A stretch of 8,557 bases of DNA from Clostridiales bacterium. Its GTDB lineage: Bacteria; Bacillota; Clostridia; Christensenellales; Aristaeellaceae. The translations under genes were made by a program, and so were the position numbers. The stretch lies in assembly GCA_004556545.1 (NCBI GenBank), contig SFGO01000101.1:1-8557 (forward strand), in the 5' to 3' direction. The notes below the pieces were generated by a model. The model was not told the DNA's origin and ran no database searches. It saw nothing but the letters and a program-made list of their open reading frames with translations. Positions 1-5,514 of this stretch are shown here, piece by piece; position 1 is the first letter of the stretch; the number at the start of each line of letters is the position of its first letter.

Positions 1-252
1 GGCTGTCCTCGTCCTCGGTGCTGCGCACCCTTAAGCTGGTTTGCGGGAAAAGTGCTGCGGCACAAGGGTTAGGGGCTCCGCCCCTATAACCCCGGCAGGC
101 ACCGTAGGGAAGCGGGTGCCCGGTGGGCACAACCGCCACAGGCGGTTAGCGATCCGCAGGCGTGACACGAAACGAGCAGGGACTACGGCAGTAGCCCCTG
201 CGACGATTGAGTGGCAGCAGTGCCTCCTGCACCTCCACTTTTTGCACTCCTA
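1..252. other. Hairpin-rich non-coding region downstream of the VWA gene
   Basis: I see no credible coding sequence here, but many short inverted repeats. They are: 17-21/25-29 (GGTGC/GCACC); 52-55/60-63; 66-76/80-92 (GGGTT then AGGGGC, loop TCC, GCCCCT, bulge AT, AACCC); 98-103/115-120 (GGCACC/GGTGCC), which competes with 116-121/125-130 (GTGCCC/GGGCAC); 131-137/141-147 (AACCGCC/GGCGGTT); and 177-186/191-200 (CAGGG-A-CTAC against GTAG-C-CCCTG). None is followed by a clear T tract, so they are not obvious intrinsic terminators. The region lies at the 3' end of the minus-strand macrodomain cassette and could be a 3' untranslated region, an intergenic palindromic repeat cluster or a structured RNA on either strand. 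The open frame on the plus strand here translates to low-complexity basic sequence and is probably spurious. Confidence 0.6.
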
Positions 253-888
253 TCACCTTCCCCGCTTCTGCACATCCGCGTCAATGCGGCGTTTCCAATC
301 GGCACGGAGCGGCGCGTTCCTGCGGATGCTGCCTACGGCTTCGCTGATGACCTCATAGTTCAGCACCGTGCCCTCCTGATCACACTTGTAGTTCACCGCC
401 CGGTCGGCGCTGATGCCGAAACGGGCCGCTTCCTGCGCCGCGTCCATATTGGCCCCCAAGAAAAGAAACTCCCAGCCGTACTTGCTCTTCTGCCGCTCAA
501 TCATCCTGCGCACCGTTTCATAGTCGTAGCGGCGGCTGGCGTTTTCGCAGCCGTCGGTGGTGATAACAAACATGGTTTTGTCCGGCACATCCTCCCGGCG
601 GGCGTATTTATGGATATTGCCGATATGGCGAATGGCCCCGCCCACGGCGTCCAGCAGAGCCGTAGTGCCGCGGGTGAAATATTCCTTCTCCGTCATGGGC
701 GGCACCTTTTCCAGCGGCAAACGGTCGTGAATGACCGTGCTCTCGTTATCGAAAAGCACTGTGGAAACCAGCGCCTCGCCCGCTTCCTTCTTTTGCCGGG
801 CGATCATGGAGTTAAAGCCGCCGATAGTGTCCGCCTCCAGTCCGCCCATGGAGCCGCTGCGGTCAAGAATGAAAACCAGTTCTGTCAT
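253..888 (-). CDS. VWA (von Willebrand factor type A) domain protein
   Basis: This is a 211-residue protein that is essentially a single VWA domain. The metal-ion-dependent adhesion site is complete: D9-R-S11-G-S13 near the N terminus, a threonine at T75/T76 in RGTTALLDA, and D112 in VITTDG. There is no signal peptide or membrane segment, so it is probably cytosolic. Later residues such as GWEFLFLGANMDA are typical of small stand-alone bacterial and phage VWA proteins. Such proteins usually bind protein partners in a divalent-metal-dependent way; the partner is not known here. The start at 888 is chosen because AAGGAGGG lies 8 bases upstream; the frame is open to 933, but the ATG there has no ribosome binding site. 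The gene follows the DUF4268 gene on the same strand after 86 bp. Its ribosome binding site is buried in a strong hairpin, suggesting translational control. Confidence 0.88.
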   Translation of the reverse strand: MTELVFILDRSGSMGGLEADTIGGFNSMIARQKKEAGEALVSTVLFDNESTVIHDRLPLEKVPPMTEKEYFTRGTTALLDAVGGAIRHIGNIHKYARREDVPDKTMFVITTDGCENASRRYDYETVRRMIERQKSKYGWEFLFLGANMDAAQEAARFGISADRAVNYKCDQEGTVLNYEVISEAVGSIRRNAPLRADWKRRIDADVQKRGR

Positions 889-893
889 AATGA

Positions 894-947
894 AAACCCT
901 CCTTCGTTTGATTGCGCTCTGATGATAGCGCATCCGAAGGAGGGTTT
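894..947 (-). promoter_or_regulatory. Hairpin sequestering the VWA gene ribosome binding site
   Basis: Bases 894-906 (AAACCCTCCTTCG) are perfectly complementary to 935-947 (CGAAGGAGGGTTT), giving a 13-bp stem. A second stem sits inside it: GCGCT at 914-918 with AGCGC at 927-931. Read on the minus strand, the downstream arm contains AAGGAGGG, the Shine-Dalgarno of the VWA gene that starts at 888. The upstream arm is therefore an anti-Shine-Dalgarno. Only TTTTCATT follows the stem, so a strong intrinsic terminator is unlikely, though weak termination after the DUF4268 gene is possible. The inference is translational repression of the VWA gene unless the stem is opened. Confidence 0.6.
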
Positions 948-974
948 GGTCGCTTGGCGGGCGACATTTTCGAT

Positions 975-1928
975 TTACAGCTCTGCTTGGACGTACTTTT
1001 TGAATACATCCCGCATTTTGATGACAAGATCAATCGCTTCATTCATCAGCCGGGGATAATTGTCCTGCGCTCCGAAATCCAGTCCTTGGATATAGGTGCA
1101 TATCATAGAGGCTTTTTTGTTATCCAAGCGGTTCCAATATAGTTTTGTTCCCATTTCAGCTCCAATTTCGTCTTTGTACTGATATATAAAGTCATAGCGT
1201 TCCTTATGATCGGAAATCCAGAGTCCCACTCTGATTTTATGTTCCTTATTCACCAAATCAATGGAAATATGGCATTCAGAAGATCCAATCGCAATAGAAT
1301 ACCAATGATCGGTTGTCGCCTTTTTCTTGTTGAATGGTTTTCCGCGCTGCTCCAGAACATCATTAAATTGTGTCCAGAATTCCAGCCGGTATCTTTCCGT
1401 CTCACTCAATTCATGATCCTGCGCAATACGCTTTACCGTTTTTACGAAATCATTGGGCTGCTCGATGATCTTGAACTGCGGGGCAGGCTCTGAATCTCCA
1501 ATCGTATAGGCGTGAATCTCAATTAAGAAAAACGAAATGCTGTCATCCGTATGCTTGTTGAGCCATTCAATCGCACTTGCGTGTTCATCGCGCGCCGACG
1601 CAACGACCCACACCACGACCGACGCATCCAGCCCGGATGCATAGGTCAGGATTTTCCCCAGATGGTCATGATTCGTCTGCTCCAGCTGGTTTTCAATCAG
1701 CACGACTTTTCCGGTAATCTCATCTCTGCACAGAATATCGCAGCGATAGCTTCCCACAAATTTTTCGGTTTCAACATCGACCAGCGACAGATTCAGGACA
1801 TCTCCAAGTTCCTGAATGTTTTCCTCGGAAGAAAGCCACTTTGAAAAGTCGTACTGTTCATGGGCCCATACATCGCGGATATCGATTTCTTTCAGTTTTC
1901 CAAGTTTCATCTTTTCCACGCTTTTCAC
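975..1928 (-). CDS. DUF4268 / PD-(D/E)XK nuclease-fold protein
   Basis: This is a 317-residue soluble protein. Residues 60-105 carry the recognisable DUF4268-type core: D64 in YRCDILCRDE, then E79-N-Q81 in VVLIENQLEQ, followed by TNHDHLGKILTYASG. This matches a PD-(D/E)XK restriction-endonuclease-like fold in which the usual lysine of ExK is glutamine, as I recall for this family. The C-terminal half (about 190-310) is the DUF4268 region proper. Family members are uncharacterised, and nuclease activity is not shown here. The start is uncertain: the GTG at 1928 overlaps the TGA of the macrodomain gene (GTGA), with GGGAG only one base upstream. A GTG three codons later (1919) is better spaced from that GGGAG, and the ATG at 1910 is another option. 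Hand-counted GC in part of the gene is near 40%, well below its neighbours, suggesting a separate origin. Confidence 0.85.
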   Translation of the reverse strand: MKSVEKMKLGKLKEIDIRDVWAHEQYDFSKWLSSEENIQELGDVLNLSLVDVETEKFVGSYRCDILCRDEITGKVVLIENQLEQTNHDHLGKILTYASGLDASVVVWVVASARDEHASAIEWLNKHTDDSISFFLIEIHAYTIGDSEPAPQFKIIEQPNDFVKTVKRIAQDHELSETERYRLEFWTQFNDVLEQRGKPFNKKKATTDHWYSIAIGSSECHISIDLVNKEHKIRVGLWISDHKERYDFIYQYKDEIGAEMGTKLYWNRLDNKKASMICTYIQGLDFGAQDNYPRLMNEAIDLVIKMRDVFKKYVQAEL

Positions 1929-2920
1929 GCTCCCAACAAGCTCTGATCAAAGGCGAACAGCGCCTCGTTGATTTCAAAAATATCATACTTTTTCTGCCGG
2001 ATGAAATACTCGATGATAACGTCGAACTTGCTGCTGGGGCTGAGGGCGTAGCCTGCGCGGGCGATCAGGTCGCGGGTCTCGTCCAGATTCAGCTCCAGCG
2101 CAATGGCAAAGGCAATGGCCGTGGACTTGGAGGGCCTGTAGCCGGGGCTGTTGCGAATTTTGGAGAACAGCTTGCGGTCTACATTGGCTTTTTTGTAGAT
2201 CTCAGCGTCCTTCTTGCCGCTGCGGTCGATGAGCTGCAATAAGGTCTCCGAAAAACCCGCGTCCAGATGCGACAGCAGGTCGCTCAGAGCGCCGGTGTCC
2301 GTGGGCGCTTGCACGCTCCCGTAAAATACGGGCTTCATGCTTTGCAGGACGCTTTTCCTGCGCCGATCCTCCCGCAGGGAGTCGATGTGCGCATCCGCAT
2401 AATGATCGTCGATGTACTCGGCAATCTCGGCAAACAGCTTGCCGCTGATCTGATAGGCATTGCGGTCGAAAATCACGAGATAGACCGTCATGTCGTTGTG
2501 CAGCAGAAATTCGCCGATGGTGTCCACCGCCACGCGGAGCGCCTGATCCTTGGGATAGCCGAAAATGCCGGAGGAAATGAGCGGAAAGGCCACGGTTTCG
2601 CATTCGTGTTCCTTGGCCAGCGCCAGGGAGGCGCGGTAGCAGGATACCAGCTGCTCCCGTTCCCCATGACTGCCGCCGTTCCAGACCGGCCCGACGGTGT
2701 GAATCACATATTGGCAGGGCAGGCGGTACGCTCCGGTCATTTTGGCTTCCCCGACCTTGCAGCCGCCGAGCTTTCGGCACTCCGCCAGCAGCTCCGGCCC
2801 CGCCGCACGGTGAATGCAGCCATCCACGCCCCCGCCGCCCAGAAGCGTCTCGTTTGCCGCGTTGACAATGGCATCCACCTGCATCTTTGTTATATCGTTT
2901 CGGACGATTTGCAGCGGCAT
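1925..2920 (-). CDS. Macrodomain (ADP-ribose binding/hydrolase) protein with C-terminal HTH
   Basis: The protein has 331 residues. Residues 1-170 are a macrodomain of the YmdB/MacroD type: NDITKMQVDAIVNAAN with N20 and N23, the glycine-rich GGGGVD loop at 28-33, VIHTVGPVW at 72-80, and the second phosphate-binding loop SSGIFG at 116-121. These domains bind ADP-ribose and often remove mono-ADP-ribose from proteins or deacetylate O-acetyl-ADP-ribose. After a linker (about 171-223), residues 224-295 look like a Cro/C1-type helix-turn-helix (DAEIYKKANVDRKLFSKI, then STAIAFAIALELNLDET), ending in a conserved-looking tail. This fusion is, to my recollection, recurrent in Clostridia. The start at 2920 has GAGGTGA six bases upstream; the frame extends to a TTG at 3034, but that stretch contains the promoter. 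It is probably the first gene of an operon with DUF4268 and VWA genes. Confidence 0.9.
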   Translation of the reverse strand: MPLQIVRNDITKMQVDAIVNAANETLLGGGGVDGCIHRAAGPELLAECRKLGGCKVGEAKMTGAYRLPCQYVIHTVGPVWNGGSHGEREQLVSCYRASLALAKEHECETVAFPLISSGIFGYPKDQALRVAVDTIGEFLLHNDMTVYLVIFDRNAYQISGKLFAEIAEYIDDHYADAHIDSLREDRRRKSVLQSMKPVFYGSVQAPTDTGALSDLLSHLDAGFSETLLQLIDRSGKKDAEIYKKANVDRKLFSKIRNSPGYRPSKSTAIAFAIALELNLDETRDLIARAGYALSPSSKFDVIIEYFIRQKKYDIFEINEALFAFDQSLLGA

Positions 2921-2961
2921 GATTTTCACCTCGATTTGGTTATCGTGTTCTGCTTGAAAAT

Positions 2962-2990
2962 ATTGTAGCAAAATGCGCTTTCTTCCGCAA
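2962..2990 (-). promoter_or_regulatory. Sigma-A type promoter of the macrodomain cassette
   Basis: Read on the minus strand, TTGCGG (2985-2990) is followed after exactly 17 bases by TACAAT (2962-2967). The bases just before it are TGC, giving an extended -10 (TGnTACAAT). The -10 matches the consensus at 5 of 6 positions and the -35 at 3 of 6. The predicted transcription start is near 2955, leaving a leader of about 35 bases before the macrodomain start codon at 2920. Confidence 0.65.
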
Positions 2991-3079
2991 TGGAAAAAAA
3001 CATGACAAGCTCCTTCTTTACGCAGCCAGAGCAAACCCGTTTTTTTCTTTTTTCCTCGTCACCACTGTTTTAGGGATTT

Positions 3080-3703
3080 TTACGCGCCCTTCCCCATCCC
3101 CGCCAGATACTCGACCCATCGGGCCAAAGCGTCTGTATCCATTTGCTTCAGGGCAAGAGAATAGAGACGGAAGGCCTCTGGATCGGTTTCCGCCATACGG
3201 CGAAGGGCTTTTTTCGGTCCGAAATAACGCTGCCGTTTGGCGTCATAGTAAATCTCCAGACTGTCGCACAGCACCCAATGCCAGCGATAGTTTCCTTCCG
3301 CGTCTCCCCGGGAGGAACGGGCCAGCATCTTTTGGCACCATTCGATCTCCTGCCGAATTTCCTCGTCTGTTTTCAGGGGTGTCTGATCGATGTATTCCAG
3401 TACTCTGGCTTTCAGCGCGGCAGCGAGCCCGTTTTCATCCAGCAGGATGCTGCCGTCGAAAATCTGCACAAATTCTTCCGGATCATAGGGCTTTTGAAAG
3501 ATCTCCGCAGGATAAACGAAGACATCCAGCACGGTTCCGCCGATTACGGAGGAATCGTGCTTTTTCAGACTGCCGCCGATGACCAGCGCGTCAAAATCGC
3601 TGTGTTCATTGGCGCTTCCGTCCGCGAAGGAACCGTAAGCAATCATGCCCTCCGGGTGATAGGTATCCTTCAAATATTGAATAATCGCATCCTGACGTTG
3701 CAT
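3080..3703 (-). CDS. Nucleotidyltransferase domain protein (MNT/ANT-like)
   Basis: This is a 207-residue cytosolic protein. The N-terminal part has the polymerase-beta-type nucleotidyltransferase signature: YGSFADGSANEHSDFD at 23-38, with G24-S25 and the metal-binding aspartates D36 and D38. A third acidic residue, D60 in GGTVLDVFV, completes the likely triad. The C-terminal half (about 100-207) is predicted helical, resembling the small helical domain of aminoglycoside nucleotidyltransferase-like and minimal nucleotidyltransferase proteins. The substrate cannot be told: an antibiotic, a protein or a tRNA are all possible within this superfamily. No HEPN partner gene lies beside it, which argues against a standard MNT/HEPN toxin-antitoxin pair. 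The start at 3703 is preceded by AAGGGGCGGG. Upstream in-frame codons run through a hairpin and the promoter and are rejected. It appears to be a single-gene unit with its own promoter. Confidence 0.85.
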   Translation of the reverse strand: MQRQDAIIQYLKDTYHPEGMIAYGSFADGSANEHSDFDALVIGGSLKKHDSSVIGGTVLDVFVYPAEIFQKPYDPEEFVQIFDGSILLDENGLAAALKARVLEYIDQTPLKTDEEIRQEIEWCQKMLARSSRGDAEGNYRWHWVLCDSLEIYYDAKRQRYFGPKKALRRMAETDPEAFRLYSLALKQMDTDALARWVEYLAGMGKGA

Positions 3704-3739
3704 AGTCCCGCCCCTTCCCGGCGAATGTTCGTCGGGTCT

Positions 3740-3768
3740 ATGATACCACGCTGTCTTTCCACGCACAA
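3740..3768 (-). promoter_or_regulatory. Probable promoter of the nucleotidyltransferase gene
   Basis: On the minus strand, TTGTGC (3763-3768) and TATCAT (3740-3745) are separated by 17 bases. The -10 matches consensus at 5 of 6 positions and the -35 at 3 of 6. The predicted start is about 30 bases before the start codon at 3703. The -35 overlaps the outer arm of the 14-bp inverted repeat at 3765-3808, so the two elements may interfere or the repeat may be an operator. Confidence 0.5.
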
Positions 3769-3830
3769 TCCCCGTCACTTCAGCCGAAGCCGCCGTGACG
3801 GGGATTGTTTTTTGTTTTGCGTTTTTTGTT
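3765..3830 (+). terminator. Plus-strand intrinsic terminator with no plus-strand gene
   Basis: ACAATCCCCGTCAC (3765-3778) pairs perfectly with GTGACGGGGATTGT (3795-3808), a 14-bp stem with a 16-base loop. On the plus strand it is followed directly by TTTTTTGTTTTGCGTTTTTTG. That is a textbook intrinsic terminator, but only for plus-strand transcription. On the minus strand the A tract precedes the stem and nothing T-rich follows it. Both flanking genes are on the minus strand, so its target would be an antisense or small plus-strand RNA. Alternatively it is used simply as a palindrome between two minus-strand genes. Confidence 0.6.
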
Positions 3831-3839
3831 TTTTCCGGT

Positions 3840-4472
3840 TTATGCCAGCCGCAGCCGGTAGCCGCACTTATAGACCGTCTCAATCCAGTCCTCGCCCAGC
3901 TTTTTGCGCAGGCGCTGCACATGCACGTCCACGGTGCGGGTCTCGCCCATGCTCTGGTAGCCCCAGGCTTCCCGCAGCAGCTGTTCCCGGCTGACGGGGG
4001 TGTCGGGCTGATTCATCAGGGCCAGCAGCAGGGCCATTTCCTGGGCGGTCAGTTCCACCCGGCGGCCGTTGAGCAGGGCCACCTGCGCGTCCTCGTCCAC
4101 GGAGATCTCCCGGGCGGGCGCTTCGCCGCCAAGAAGCACGCGGGTCTTTTCCGCCAGCGTCTTCCGGCTGAAGGGCATTACCAGCACGTCCGAACGGCCC
4201 GGATACAGGGCCAGCAGATGGTCGCTCATGCGCCGGTCGCCGGTGACGAACAGAATGGGGCTCCCCGTCTGGCGGCACCGCTCGAAGATTGGACGGCAGG
4301 CCACCCATTTCATTGCCGCGTCGATCACCATCAGGGGCGCGCCGTTTTCATCCGCGGCGGGAATCTGGTCAGGATCGCTGCATAATCTTGCGTCAAATTT
4401 CTCCTTTGCATAGGAATCGCAGAGCTTATGCGCGATCTGCCAGTTTTCGGAAAAAATCAAAATCGTTGCCAT
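3840..4472 (-). CDS. OmpR/PhoB-type winged-helix response regulator, atypical receiver
   Basis: This is a 210-residue protein. Residues 1-115 are a receiver domain and 120-210 a winged-helix DNA-binding domain. The latter has the standard features: LTAQEMALL, VSREQLLREAWGY, RTVDVHVQRLRKKLG and the wing IETVYKCGYRL. The receiver keeps the phosphoacceptor aspartate (D51 in LMVIDAAM) and the switch threonine (T77 in ILFVTGD). It has S8-E9 where an acidic pair is usual, and M99 in LVMPF where a near-invariant lysine precedes PF. Normal phosphorylation-dependent signalling is therefore doubtful. No histidine kinase is nearby. The start at 4472 has GAGGTGA just upstream. The gene is divergent from the YlbJ-like gene, sharing a 148-bp intergenic region with an ACGTCA direct repeat that could be its operator. 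Confidence 0.92.
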   Translation of the reverse strand: MATILIFSENWQIAHKLCDSYAKEKFDARLCSDPDQIPAADENGAPLMVIDAAMKWVACRPIFERCRQTGSPILFVTGDRRMSDHLLALYPGRSDVLVMPFSRKTLAEKTRVLLGGEAPAREISVDEDAQVALLNGRRVELTAQEMALLLALMNQPDTPVSREQLLREAWGYQSMGETRTVDVHVQRLRKKLGEDWIETVYKCGYRLRLA

Positions 4473-4493
4473 GCGATCACCTCACATATAGTA

Positions 4494-4512
4494 TGACGTA
4501 GCAAGGTGACGT
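4494..4512. promoter_or_regulatory. Candidate operator: direct repeat TGACGT
   Basis: TGACGT occurs at 4494-4499 and again at 4507-4512, with 7 bases between (ACGTCA-N7-ACGTCA on the minus strand). It lies 22-40 bases upstream of the response regulator start, in the divergent region shared with the YlbJ-like gene. OmpR/PhoB-family regulators typically bind direct repeats, usually about 11 bp apart; the period here is 13 bp. I found no convincing promoter hexamers in this intergenic region. Confidence 0.3.
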
Positions 4513-4620
4513 TTTGTTGCATAAACTGTGAACTTTTTGAAACGAATTTGCCCATGCCTGCCGGAAATGACGGGCAAACGGGCCGCATAAGCTGGAAAAG
4601 ACACGCTTGGGAGGGATTGA

Positions 4621-5514
4621 ATGGCATGGATCTTTGGGCTGGCGGCGCTGATGCTGCTGGATTCGGACACGGTGCTGAACGCAGTCAACGGCGCGGCGGG
4701 GGTATTTGTGCGCAGCGTCATGCCCGCGCTGTTTCCCATGATGGTCTTAAACGGCCTGTCCGCCCGGCTGAGCGGACGGGAAAGGCGCTGGATGACGGTG
4801 GGCTTCTGCTGGCTGGCGGGTTCGCCCGCGTCGGCCCAACGGCTGGAGGGGCTGTGGGAACGGGGCGAGCTGCCCGAACGGGCGCTTCTGCCCTTAGCGG
4901 CGGCGACAGGGGTCATGAGCCCGCTGTTTTTCGTGGGCTCGCTGGGCAGCCGCCTGCCAAACCCGTCGGGAGGCTGGCTGCTGCTGACCGCCCACTGGCT
5001 GGGCGCGCTGGCCGCAGCCGGGCTGATTCACGGGCTGTCCCGCCGTTTTTCCTCCATGGAGAAGGCGGAGACCGTCCGCCCGGAGGAACGGACGGCGGGG
5101 CGCGTGTCCCTGCTGGCGGCGCTGCCCGACAGCCTGCGGCAGGCAGGCACGGCCCTTCTGTCCGTGTGCGGCGCCATGATGCTGTTTTCCATTCTGGCGG
5201 CCTTTTTCCGGCAAGGGCTTTCCTTTCTGCTGCCGGGCTGGGCGGCAAATCACCCGGAAGTTCCGGCCCTCTTATGGGCCCTTCTGGAAATCGGCGGCGG
5301 CGCGCACGCCCTGCTGGACGTTTCCCCCACGCCCGATTTGCCCCTGCTGTGCGCCCTGTGCAGCTTCGGCGGGCTGAGCATCTGGATGCAGAACCTATTG
5401 TTTCTCGGCAAAAGCATCCGCCCCGGGAAGCTGCTTCTGCTCAGGTTGCTTCACGGGGCGGCGGCGTATGGCGTCTGCCGGATGCTGGTCAGGCTTTTTC
5501 CTTTTTTTCTTTGA
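4621..5514 (+). CDS. YlbJ-like integral membrane protein (nucleoside-recognition/gate family)
   Basis: This is a 297-residue, strongly hydrophobic membrane protein. The pattern follows the sporulation membrane protein YlbJ and its gate/nucleoside-recognition relatives. SVMPALFPMMVL at 32-43 matches the family's PxLFPF-type segment. GSPASAQRLEGLWERGEL at 67-84 takes the place of the family's GYP-containing loop, followed by a segment with MSPLFFVGSLG at 99-109. GGLSIWMQ at 250-257 matches the GGLS motif near the C terminus. It is shorter than YlbJ itself, which is about 400 residues. The family role is membrane-associated and poorly defined; in Bacillus ylbJ is sporulation-related. The start at 4621 follows GGGAGGGATTGA. 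CATAAACT at 4520-4527 resembles a sporulation-sigma -10 box, but I see no matching -35. Its 3' end overlaps the convergent GtrA gene by 26 bp. It is the only plus-strand gene here. Confidence 0.82.
   Translation: MAWIFGLAALMLLDSDTVLNAVNGAAGVFVRSVMPALFPMMVLNGLSARLSGRERRWMTVGFCWLAGSPASAQRLEGLWERGELPERALLPLAAATGVMSPLFFVGSLGSRLPNPSGGWLLLTAHWLGALAAAGLIHGLSRRFSSMEKAETVRPEERTAGRVSLLAALPDSLRQAGTALLSVCGAMMLFSILAAFFRQGLSFLLPGWAANHPEVPALLWALLEIGGGAHALLDVSPTPDLPLLCALCSFGGLSIWMQNLLFLGKSIRPGKLLLLRLLHGAAAYGVCRMLVRLFPFFL

Noticed and set aside
211..1059. Plus-strand open frame of 282 codons
   Set aside because: It is antisense to the VWA gene, which has an intact metal-binding motif set and strong ribosome binding site.
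2921..3034. N-terminal extension of the macrodomain protein to a TTG
   Set aside because: It covers the promoter at 2962-2990. The macrodomain starts right after the ATG at 2920, which has GAGGTGA at good spacing.
2981..3060. Possible terminator at the T-rich tract near 3040-3056
   Set aside because: The T runs are on the plus strand and no convincing stem precedes them; on the minus strand no hairpin plus T tract follows the nucleotidyltransferase gene.
3080..3703. MNT half of an MNT/HEPN toxin-antitoxin pair
   Set aside because: No adjacent small helical HEPN gene is present. The response regulator upstream and macrodomain gene downstream do not fit.
3704..3922. N-terminal extension of the nucleotidyltransferase
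   Set aside because: It would overlap the response regulator gene and span the terminator hairpin and promoter; the domain begins just after 3703.
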